From NCBI GenBank assembly GCA_017609985.1, contig JAFCCW010000014.1, forward strand, positions 1 to 54,103: 54,103 nucleotides of DNA, given 5' to 3'. The position numbers and the translations under genes are program-made. This document shows positions 7,657 through 15,201 of the stretch, in pieces. Within the stretch, counting starts at the first letter, position 1. Each line of letters opens with the position of its first letter. The notes below the pieces were generated by a model. That model worked only from the letters and a program-made list of their open reading frames with translations. It ran no database searches and was not told the DNA's origin. The stretch comes from Candidatus Iainarchaeum sp. Lineage in GTDB: Archaea > Iainarchaeota > Iainarchaeia > Iainarchaeales > JAFCCW01.

Positions 7657-8127
7657 TCACTTCTTCAGGTATACTACTGCGTCAGCAGTGTTCTTGAGTG
7701 CAGCTGCAGCAGCTTCTTCTATTAGCACCGCAATTGCTTCTTTTCCATGATGTTTTGCTTTCACTAACGCAGGCAAAAAATCTGAGTCTCTTGTCACAAA
7801 AGCAATTCCTTGCACTGATGGATTGAACACAGCTTCTGTTGCTTCAACAGCCATTGCCACATCCACATCACCGACAGTAATTACTGCTTCGAATCCTTCG
7901 TTGACTACTGCTTCCACTAGCTTGTTGGATGCAAACTGGTTAAGGAAAACTTTTGCAATCTTTATTTCTCCAAAGTCTGTTAGCGCATCCTTTATCTCGC
8001 TGAGGTCAATGTCAAATTCTTTTCTGAGAATATTCGGACCGTCAACAAAAACAGCAAGCTTGTTTTTTTTTCCAGCAGGCTTTTTGCTTACTGCTTTTTG
8101 CAGTTTTGTTTTCACATCTTCAAACAT
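7657..8127 (-). CDS. NYN-domain (PIN-like) nuclease-family protein
   Basis: 156 residues matching the LabA/TIGR00288 group of NYN proteins, which have a PIN-like ribonuclease fold. The acidic active-site positions are recognisable: FVDGPNI at the start, the central Asp pair in TVGDVDVAMAVEA, and FVTRDSDFLPALVKAK. Proteins of this type are thought to cut or bind RNA with Mg2+. First gene of a tight minus-strand run continuing with PATAN-like, roadblock-like, MinD-like and LSm genes, so it may share their job. Divergent from aif5A across about 80 bases. Confidence 0.85.
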   Translation of the reverse strand: MFEDVKTKLQKAVSKKPAGKKNKLAVFVDGPNILRKEFDIDLSEIKDALTDFGEIKIAKVFLNQFASNKLVEAVVNEGFEAVITVGDVDVAMAVEATEAVFNPSVQGIAFVTRDSDFLPALVKAKHHGKEAIAVLIEEAAAAALKNTADAVVYLKK

Positions 8128-8207
8128 AGATATACCCTGTTCACTATAATCTTTGCAAAAGCTATTTAAAAAGTATTCCTCTCTAATCTTTTTAGAGGTT
8201 TTTGTTT

Positions 8208-8615
8208 ATGGCTGATATGGAGAAAAAATTTACCAAAATTGGAGCCCTAAAAAAGGGCGGATTTGTCTTAATTGATGAGGAACCCTGTCAAATCAGGGGA
8301 ATTGAAAAATCAAAGCCTGGAAAGCATGGTTCTACTAAAGCAAGGATTTCTGCATTCAATATTTTTACTGAACAGAAAAAAGGTCTTTTGAAGCCAACAT
8401 CTGCTGAAGCAGAGGTTCCAATCATTGAAAAGGGTTCAGCGCAGGTTGTTGCAATACTTGGGGATGTTGTTCAAATCATGGATTTGGAAAGCTATGAAAT
8501 GCTTGACACAAAAAAACCAAAAGATGTTGCTGGAATTGAGGGCGGAAAAGGAATTGAAGTTGAATACATTCGCTATGGAAAGGATGTAAAAATAATGAGA
8601 AAAAAGGGAAGCTAG
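8208..8615 (+). CDS. aif5A: translation initiation factor aIF-5A
   Basis: Archaeal IF5A, which promotes peptide-bond formation at stalled ribosomes and carries hypusine or deoxyhypusine. The hypusination loop KPGKHGSTKAR is intact (the Lys of GKHG is the modified residue), followed by an OB-like C-terminal domain (GDVVQIMDLESYEMLDT). 135 residues, normal. ATG at 8208 is preferred to a TTG two codons earlier; TTTAGAGG just upstream is the ribosome site. The agmatinase-like gene follows 40 bases downstream. Since hypusine comes from spermidine and agmatinase makes putrescine, the pair makes biological sense. Confidence 0.97.
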   Translation: MADMEKKFTKIGALKKGGFVLIDEEPCQIRGIEKSKPGKHGSTKARISAFNIFTEQKKGLLKPTSAEAEVPIIEKGSAQVVAILGDVVQIMDLESYEMLDTKKPKDVAGIEGGKGIEVEYIRYGKDVKIMRKKGS

Positions 8616-8655
8616 CGTTTTCCTATTTTAATCTTTTTCTAATACTATTTTTTCT

Positions 8656-9423
8656 ATGATTTTAGTAAAAGTTCCAAGCGAGCAGGGTTCTCTGGAAAAA
8701 AACATTGGCTGTGCAAAAGCACCCGAGTCATTGCTTTCGTCTCTCTCCATTAATCCAGAGCAGGTTGATGAAGTCAGGGTTGAAAAGTCGGACATTGAGG
8801 AAACCGACAAAGCAATTTTTGAAAAAACAAGCAAGCTTCTCAAATCAGAGAGCAGACTCTTTCTTTTGGGAGGGGACCATTCAATTACTTATTCTTCTTT
8901 CTCTGCTTTTTCTTCTCATTTTTCTCCAGAGCAATCCTCTCTCTTGATTTTTGATGCTCACGCTGACTCTTACCAGTCTTTCAAGCCTGTGTCTCACGAG
9001 GACATGAACCGAGTTCTTGTCGAAGAAAAAAGCCTATTGCCTTCCAATCTCATGATTGTTGGTGTCAGAAGCATTTATCCTCCTGAGCAGGAATTTATCG
9101 AAAAGCATTCAATTCAGACAATTTCTTCCGAGCAAGTTTCGCTTGAACCTTTTCATTCTCTTCAGCAAGTTGAAGGATTTGTTGCAAAAGCAAAAAACCT
9201 CTATGTAAGCATTGACATTGATGCTTTTGATCCAAGCATTGCTCCTGCCACTGGATATGTTGAAGAGAATGGCTTGCTTTGGAAACAGTTCTCGGCATTG
9301 CTTTCTCCTGCTCTTAAATCTGGAAAGCTTTGGGCTGGTGACTTGGTTGAATTCAATCCATTGATGAGAGGAGCAGAAAAAACCCAGATTCTTTGCGAGA
9401 ATATCATTAAAAAGTTTTTATGA
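8656..9423 (+). CDS. speB: agmatinase / arginase-family ureohydrolase
   Basis: 255 residues with the three metal-binding signatures of ureohydrolases: GGDHSITY at about residue 72, DAHAD at about 98 and SIDIDAFDPS at about 180. These coordinate the two Mn2+ ions that activate water to hydrolyse agmatine (to putrescine and urea) or a related guanidino compound. It is a little shorter than typical agmatinases (280-310), mainly in the N-terminus and between motifs, so the substrate is inferred from its place after aif5A rather than from sequence. aspartate kinase begins 25 bases downstream. Confidence 0.88.
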   Translation: MILVKVPSEQGSLEKNIGCAKAPESLLSSLSINPEQVDEVRVEKSDIEETDKAIFEKTSKLLKSESRLFLLGGDHSITYSSFSAFSSHFSPEQSSLLIFDAHADSYQSFKPVSHEDMNRVLVEEKSLLPSNLMIVGVRSIYPPEQEFIEKHSIQTISSEQVSLEPFHSLQQVEGFVAKAKNLYVSIDIDAFDPSIAPATGYVEENGLLWKQFSALLSPALKSGKLWAGDLVEFNPLMRGAEKTQILCENIIKKFL

Positions 9424-9448
9424 ACTAATATTGATGGGAAGTTGCATG

Positions 9449-10747
9449 TCAATTGTAATGAAGTTTGGAGGCTCGTCTGTTGGGAGTCCTGAGCGAATAA
9501 AGGCTGTTGGAGAAATTGTCAGGTCTCGCCTTGAAAAAAAACCAATTGTTGTTGTCAGCGCAATGAAGGGAGTAACTGATCTTCTTCTTGAATCTGGCAA
9601 AAAAAACAATTTTGAAGAAATCAAGAAAAAGCATTTGGATGTGATGGAAGAATTTGGAATTCCTGAAGAAAGCCTTGCTCCTGTTTTCAAAGAGCTTGAA
9701 AAAGTTCTTTCTTCAGTTTCTCAGGAACTGTCTTCTAAGGAAAAAGACCTTGTTTCAAGTTTTGGAGAGCGTCTTTCAGCAAGACAGTTTGCTGCCTATT
9801 TGCAAACCCAAAAAATGGATTCAACTGCTTTTGATGCTTTTGATATTGGCTTGACAACTGATTCAAATTTTCTTTCTGCGAATGTTGTTGAAGAAAGTTT
9901 TGAAAAAATAAATGCTGCTCTCAGACCTGTTGAAGATATTCCTGTGGTAACAGGTTTTATTGCAAAGGATTCTGCTGGAAACATTACTACTTTGGGCAGG
10001 GGTGGAAGTGACTACACTGCTGCTTTGTTGGGCAAGGCAGTCAAAGCTGAAGCAATTGAAATATGGACTGATGTTAATGGAATAATGAGCACTGATCCGC
10101 GCATTGTTTCAGAGGCAAAGACTCTTCCGATTGTTTCATTCAATGAGGCGGCAGAACTTGCTTTTTTTGGAGCAAAAGTTCTTCACCCTAAAACAATAGA
10201 ACCTGCTGTTGAGCTAAATATTCCTGTCAAAGTTCTTAATTCTTTTGAACCTGAGAATCGGGGAACAACTATCTTGAAAGAAAGCGAGCAGTCTGAAAAT
10301 ACTATTAAGGCAATTGCGCTTAAACAGGGAGTGACTCACTTAACTATTCATTCAACCAGAATGCTTGATGCTCCGGGTTTTATGGCTCGCGTTTTTAATG
10401 TCTTTGAAAAATACTGTCTGGACATTGACATGATTGCAACAAGCGAGGTTAGTCTTTCTCTGACACTTAACAATCCTGACAAGAGTCTGGTTGGAAAGGC
10501 AGTAAAAGAACTTAATAGTTTTTCAAGCACAACTGTGTCTGATGGAAAAAGCATGGTGTGCGCTGTTGGAGAGGGTTTACGGGAGACACCAGGTCTTGCA
10601 GGCAGAATGTTTTCTGCTCTTGGCTCTGCCGGGATAAATGTCACAATGATTTCTTCTGGTGGTTCAGCAATCAATAGTGCCTGTGTTGTTGACGAAAAAG
10701 ACTCTGAACAGGCAGTAAAGGTTTTGCACAAGGAATTTGTCTGCTGA
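9449..10747 (+). CDS. aspartate kinase
   Basis: Phosphorylates aspartate, the first step towards lysine, threonine and methionine. The N-terminal amino-acid kinase domain has KFGGSSVGS at the start, VVVSAMKGVTD, FGERLSA, and the nucleotide/substrate region TTLGRGGSDYTAALLG and EIWTDVNGIMSTDPR. Two C-terminal ACT domains (LTIHSTRMLDAPGFMARVFN and GLRETPGLAGRMFSALG) are the usual allosteric sensors. About 432 residues, normal. ATG at 9449 gives the normal start just before KFGGSS; TTG or ATG at 9431/9434 would add five residues. No homoserine dehydrogenase or semialdehyde dehydrogenase gene lies nearby. Confidence 0.95.
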   Translation, partial: SIVMKFGGSSVGSPERIKAVGEIVRSRLEKKPIVVVSAMKGVTDLLLESGKKNNFEEIKKKHLDVMEEFGIPEESLAPVFKELEKVLSSVSQELSSKEKDLVSSFGERLSARQFAAYLQTQKMDSTAFDAFDIGLTTDSNFLSANVVEESFEKINAALRPVEDIPVVTGFIAKDSAGNITTLGRGGSDYTAALLGKAVKAEAIEIWTDVNGIMSTDPRIVSEAKTLPIVSFNEAAELAFFGAKVLHPKTIEPAVELNIPVKVLNSFEPENRGTTILKESEQSENTIKAIALKQGVTHLTIHSTRMLDAPGFMARVFNVFEKYCLDIDMIATSEVSLSLTLNNPDKSLVGKAVKELNSFSSTTVSDGKSMVCAVGEGLRETPGLAGRMFSALGSAGINVTMISSGGSAINSACVVDEKDSEQAVKVLHKEFVC

Positions 10748-10800
10748 AGAACCAGCTTTTTAAACTCTTTTTAACGCATTTTTTATGTTCCATTTGTTTT

Positions 10801-10882
10801 GCCGGTGTGGGAGAGTGGTTTAATCCGCCTGTCTCGAAAACAGGTGTCCTCTGGACTCGCAGGTTCGAATCCTGTCGCCGGC
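10801..10882 (+). tRNA. tRNA-Ser (anticodon CGA)
   Basis: Class II tRNA: acceptor GCCGGTG/CGCCGGC, anticodon stem CCTGT/ACAGG with loop CTCGAAA (anticodon CGA), a long variable arm (TGTCCTCTGGACTC, about 14 nt) and T-arm GCAGG-TTCGAAT-CCTGT. 82 nt, no intron. Confidence 0.95.
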
Positions 10883-10953
10883 GTTTAAGGGATTTAGCCC
10901 AGCGAATAGTTCAAATATTAAATTGTTTCATTCTTATTATTTGTGGTGATTTA

Positions 10954-11400
10954 ATGTCTGAAAACGCTTCTGAAAAAGTTTCTGAAAATAATGGCTGTAT
11001 TTTTTGCAAAATTGTTGCAGGGGAAATCCCAGCAGCTGTTCTGTTTGATGGAGAAAATGTTCTTTCTTTTCTTGACATAATGCCTGCTGCGTCAGGCCAT
11101 GCTTTGGTTGTTTCCAAAGAACATTTTGCAACTCTTCTTGACGTGCCTCATGATGTGCTAAAAGACCTTGCTTTAACAATTCAGAAAGTTTCAGCCGCGG
11201 TTGTAAAGCATACTGGTGCTTCTGGCTTCAATGTTTTGCAGTCAAATCATGAGTCTGCGGGGCAGGTTATTCCTCATGTTCACTTTCATATAATCCCAAG
11301 ATTTGAAAATGATGACTTGAACTTTAACTGGGTGCAAAAGACACAGGATACTGCTGAACTAAATGCTTATGCAAATGAAATAAAGGAAAGTCTCAAGTAG
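10954..11400 (+). CDS. HIT-family nucleotide hydrolase
   Basis: Histidine-triad protein: CIFCKIVAGEIPA at the N-terminus, FLDIMPAASGHALVVSKEHF, and the catalytic triad HVHFHIIPRF near residue 110. Such enzymes hydrolyse AMP-lysine, AMP-NH2 or dinucleoside polyphosphates through a nucleotidyl-His intermediate. The long open frame begins inside tRNA-Ser, so the true start is ATG at 10954 with GGTGAT as ribosome site. 148 residues, normal. It ends eight bases inside the convergent membrane-protein gene. Confidence 0.93.
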   Translation: MSENASEKVSENNGCIFCKIVAGEIPAAVLFDGENVLSFLDIMPAASGHALVVSKEHFATLLDVPHDVLKDLALTIQKVSAAVVKHTGASGFNVLQSNHESAGQVIPHVHFHIIPRFENDDLNFNWVQKTQDTAELNAYANEIKESLK

Positions 11401-12844
11401 TGTGCACTAGCATTTTTTCTTCAAATCCATTTTCTCTTATGTGTGACAGTAATGCAAGGAGACTCCATGCCTGATAGTTTGTTTTGCTTTTGAGCGTCAC
11501 TGTTGTTGTCTGGTTTTTTGGGTCGTAACTCTTTTCAATAACTTCAATGTCGAGAAATTTTTGTTTAATAAATTTTGAATCATCAACTTCTTGGAACCAG
11601 TGCACTTTGAATCTTTTCACAAGGGGCACGACTTCTTTTTTCATTGCATAGAGATATGTCTCAGGTTTTAGTTTTTGCACCAACCTGTTTTGAAGTTCAA
11701 TTGGTCTGAATGATTTGTCTGCATCAATTATCGCGTAAGCTAGCCAGCCCTCTCTTTCAAATTCTTTTACTGTTCCAAATTCCTCTATTGTTTTCAAAAC
11801 TTCTTTGCTTTCTGAATTGTCTGGAATTCCGTAAATGAATATTCCCTGGTTCTGCCCCTCAATGTTCAATCCATAAGAAAAGTCCATCAAAAGTCCAAAG
11901 GAAAGATTTGCAGTGAAAATTAAAATTATTGCAAGACCTGCGTTTCCCCAGTTAATCTCTAACTTTTTTTGCTGAAATATTCTCACAAAATAGTATGCTA
12001 GGGACAAAAACATTGCCAGTGAAAGAGGATATGTTCCGCTGTATGATCTAAAGCCTGTGGAAATCATTAACATTGCAAAAAATCCTGTGCCAAGGCAGGG
12101 AATTAAATAATCTATTTTTGTTTTATTGGTTTTTTTTTCAACCCACCAGACAAGAAAGAAAAATGCAACAAATGGAATTCCATTCTCAAGCACCCCTCCG
12201 TCAATAATTCTTATAAATATTCCAAGTAGTCCTGCAGAGAACGCAACAAATCCTAGTGTGCTTGTGTTTTCAATTTCTTTTGTAAGAAGTAATATTCCTG
12301 AAATCAGCAATAACGCAAGAACAACTATGAATGCCAGAGACCATGCTTCGGGAAACTGAACCAGCTCGTAGAAGGGTCCGCCGTCATCAAATTTTCCTCC
12401 AAAATCAAGTCCGGATGTTTTTTCAATAAACTTGAGTGTTATTTTTGGAAAATGATTGTGGCTGTATCCGGAGGCTTCCCAGTTCTTGTAGTTTTCTGAA
12501 TCAATCATTGCTCCATGGGATTCAATAAATGAATCAAACTGGTTTGTGAATATTAATAATTGAATAAATCCGAGAGCAAAGCCTGCTATTACAATCGCTG
12601 AAAAAATCTTTTCCAAATTCTGTGCATTTATTTTTTCTTGAATTCTGGTTTTTCTTACTCCAATGACAAGAAATGGAATCAATGCAAACCAAGCGCTTGC
12701 AAATAAAAGTTTTCCAAAAGAGTTTCCTCCGAAAAATGCTTGCATTGCACCTCTTAACAGAAATGCAAATTCAGGAATAAGCAGGTATAATGCTGTCAGG
12801 ACTGCTGTTCCAGCTCCTAAAATCACAAGTTTTTTGTTTTCCAT
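11393..12844 (-). CDS. multi-pass membrane protein, unknown
   Basis: 483 residues with about nine hydrophobic helices in the first 330 (for example LVILGAGTAVLTALYLLIP and WSLAFIVVLALLLISGILLL), then a soluble C-terminal domain of about 150 residues (from IFIYGIPDNSESKEVLKTIE). The loop SHGAMIDSENYKNWEASGYS contains His and Asp residues, which recalls GT-C glycosyltransferase or oligosaccharyltransferase-like layouts, but no diagnostic motif is certain. ATG at 12844 was chosen. Divergently transcribed from another large membrane protein across only 37 bp, so the two probably share a promoter region. Confidence 0.7.
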   Translation of the reverse strand: MENKKLVILGAGTAVLTALYLLIPEFAFLLRGAMQAFFGGNSFGKLLFASAWFALIPFLVIGVRKTRIQEKINAQNLEKIFSAIVIAGFALGFIQLLIFTNQFDSFIESHGAMIDSENYKNWEASGYSHNHFPKITLKFIEKTSGLDFGGKFDDGGPFYELVQFPEAWSLAFIVVLALLLISGILLLTKEIENTSTLGFVAFSAGLLGIFIRIIDGGVLENGIPFVAFFFLVWWVEKKTNKTKIDYLIPCLGTGFFAMLMISTGFRSYSGTYPLSLAMFLSLAYYFVRIFQQKKLEINWGNAGLAIILIFTANLSFGLLMDFSYGLNIEGQNQGIFIYGIPDNSESKEVLKTIEEFGTVKEFEREGWLAYAIIDADKSFRPIELQNRLVQKLKPETYLYAMKKEVVPLVKRFKVHWFQEVDDSKFIKQKFLDIEVIEKSYDPKNQTTTVTLKSKTNYQAWSLLALLSHIRENGFEEKMLVHTT

Positions 12845-12881
12845 ATTAGTAGAAACCCGCAATTTCTTTTTAAATACCTTT

Positions 12882-15188
12882 ATGGACTATGTTATCATTG
12901 TGGTCAAAGTGAAGAATTTCCTGAAAATCTTTGCATTGTTGTTTGTTCTTTTTTCTTCTGTTTTTCTTGTTTCTTCAGTTTGGCATATTTTTGCTCCGCC
13001 AGAACAGAATTCTTTTTATTTAAATTCTTTTGACACGGTTTCATATTCTGATGCTTGTTTTGAACTAGGCTGTCTCGGACCCTGCGATTCTCAAAGCAAT
13101 GTTCTTGCAACAGTGTCCGGAAGAGAAGTTGTCTCTGATTCAATCTCAGGCAATGCTGTGAAAGAGTTTTGTTTTCCAATTTCCTCTATTTCTGCAGGTC
13201 AGAACAAGTTGCTGGTTTCTGCTGGAGACCAAACCCTGTTTTATCATTTTTTGGTTTCTGAAAAAGATATTTCCAGCAAAAAAATTCCTTCTGCTTATTT
13301 CGATGTTATTGGAAACAATCTTGTCAAGTTCTATGTTTCTGGTTTTCCTGAAGGCAGACATTCTCCTGTTTCAATTGTTGTCAACGGAAATCTTGACCAT
13401 TCAGTTTATCCCCCGTCCGGGGATAGCTTTTTTTCTGAACGCGTGTTTTTTGGCCAGGGAGAGAATTCTGTTTCATTGTTTTTTGAGGGAAAAGAAATTG
13501 CAAGCTCTTCAAAGCAGTTGTCTGTCACAATTCCTAAATCAATTCCTCTTGTCGGATTATTGTTTTTGACTTTTTCAGTTTCTATTCTTTTTGTTGCCTT
13601 TTCTGACCGCGGACTGCTTTTTGCATCTGCTTTCTCTTTTGTTTCCTATTTTCTGATTACAGTAATTCTTTCATTTGTGCTTTCTCTTTTCTCCGTGTTC
13701 ACAGAAGTTGTTTTTGTTATTCTCTTTCTCGCAGTAATTGTTTCAATTGCTTTTGCAAAGAGGTCAAACTTTTCAAAAATTCCTGATTTTGATTTCAAAA
13801 AATATGGTTTCTTTCTTGCTGCTCTTGCAATTGTTGTTCTCTTTATTCTTTTTGTTCCGCACTTGTTTACTCAGTCCCATCATACTTTTTTCAATACTTT
13901 TTATGAACGTGGCTCTGCTATGTTTGTTGATTCAAGTTCTCTTCCTTTGAGGGATTCTTTCAGTTATCTTGGGCGTGATTTTTCTTTTGTTCCTGGCTAC
14001 TTCTTTATTGAAAGCGCAACATCTTACTTGACTGGTTTTTCCGGAAAGCCATTGTTTGCAACAATGCTTTTGTTGTCCATGCTTTCCCTTGTTTCCTGTT
14101 CTTCTTTATTTTTCAGGTCTCTGCTGTCGAGAAAAAACTTTTTGATTGCTCCCCTTCTTCTTCTTTCAAGCAGTTTTATTTTTACTGCTGTTACTGTTAC
14201 TCCGCGTCATGGCATTGCAATCGCATTGCTTTTCGCAGGACTTTACTCTGTTTTCAGACTCAGAATTTTTTCTTCAGCTTTGATTCTTGGAATTGCTTCT
14301 TTTGTTCAACTTCCTATTCTTGCAGGCTTTGCTTTTGTTTATCCTTTCCTGCAAAAAAAGCCAGACTATAAAAAACTCTTGAAAGTTTTTGCTCTTGCAT
14401 TCTCTTTCTTTGTTGTATTGTTTTCTCCGATTCTTCTAGCAATTGGTATTCCCTATCAGACAACTCCTTTTGACTGGGGCTATCTGATAAAACTTCCCTT
14501 GGAGTATCTTCTTGTTGATCAGGGAATCTTGTTTATGGTTTCCTTGTTTGCTCTTGGCCTCTCTTTGTTTTCAAGAAGGCCTGGTTTGCCTGTTTTTTCA
14601 GGCTATTCAAAAAAGCTTTTTGCAGGAATCTTAATCGCATTTTTGTTGAATGTTTTTGTGAGCTCTAGAATGAATCTCTTTGTTTCAATTATTCTGGTTG
14701 GCTTTGTTGCTTCGCTTTTTGAAGCACTTCCAAAAATTCAGCAAAAACAATTTAAGACAGTTTTTGCTTTTGTTCTTTTGTTTTCTCTTTTTTCTTCCCC
14801 TGCGATTGTTTCAGTTACAACTCTTGATTCTGAAACAATTGCTGGTTTGAAGTATGTTCAACACAATGCTTCGACTAATGCAAATATTCTTGCTGACCCA
14901 GTGTATGGTCATGCTGTTGCTTTTATTTCCGAGCGCAAGGTTCTTGCTGATTTGATGGTGGAATATGCAAGTGAGTTCAAGCTAAATGATGCTTACAAGT
15001 TTTTGCTTGAAGAAGATTATTCTATTCTTTCCAAGTACTCTATTTCTTTTGTCTTGAACAAGCCCGACAAGATTAACAGGAATGCCTGGCAACTTTATGA
15101 AATCGATGGAAGAAAAAAAATAGAGTTTGAAGAACTGAACAAGGTTTTTTCAAACAACTCGCTTTTTGTTCACTTTGTTCCGAAGTGA
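12882..15188 (+). CDS. large membrane protein, GT-C-like architecture
   Basis: About 768 residues. A signal-anchor helix (FALLFVLFSSVFLVSSVW) leads into an extracytoplasmic beta-rich domain of about 230 residues, then 10-12 transmembrane helices, then a C-terminal soluble tail. The tail (LKYVQHNASTNANILADPVY, then SERKVLADLMVEYAS) resembles the segment after the membrane core of dolichol-sugar-dependent glycosyltransferases and STT3-like proteins, where 'ILAD..' and a cleared-home motif are common. Function is inferred only. The ATG at 12882 lies within bases of a TATA-like TTTTAAATAC (12868-12877), so a start at one of the GTG codons around 12900-12909 is more likely. Confidence 0.65.
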   Translation: MDYVIIVVKVKNFLKIFALLFVLFSSVFLVSSVWHIFAPPEQNSFYLNSFDTVSYSDACFELGCLGPCDSQSNVLATVSGREVVSDSISGNAVKEFCFPISSISAGQNKLLVSAGDQTLFYHFLVSEKDISSKKIPSAYFDVIGNNLVKFYVSGFPEGRHSPVSIVVNGNLDHSVYPPSGDSFFSERVFFGQGENSVSLFFEGKEIASSSKQLSVTIPKSIPLVGLLFLTFSVSILFVAFSDRGLLFASAFSFVSYFLITVILSFVLSLFSVFTEVVFVILFLAVIVSIAFAKRSNFSKIPDFDFKKYGFFLAALAIVVLFILFVPHLFTQSHHTFFNTFYERGSAMFVDSSSLPLRDSFSYLGRDFSFVPGYFFIESATSYLTGFSGKPLFATMLLLSMLSLVSCSSLFFRSLLSRKNFLIAPLLLLSSSFIFTAVTVTPRHGIAIALLFAGLYSVFRLRIFSSALILGIASFVQLPILAGFAFVYPFLQKKPDYKKLLKVFALAFSFFVVLFSPILLAIGIPYQTTPFDWGYLIKLPLEYLLVDQGILFMVSLFALGLSLFSRRPGLPVFSGYSKKLFAGILIAFLLNVFVSSRMNLFVSIILVGFVASLFEALPKIQQKQFKTVFAFVLLFSLFSSPAIVSVTTLDSETIAGLKYVQHNASTNANILADPVYGHAVAFISERKVLADLMVEYASEFKLNDAYKFLLEEDYSILSKYSISFVLNKPDKINRNAWQLYEIDGRKKIEFEELNKVFSNNSLFVHFVPK

Positions 15189-15201
15189 ATTCTGTTATCC
15201 A

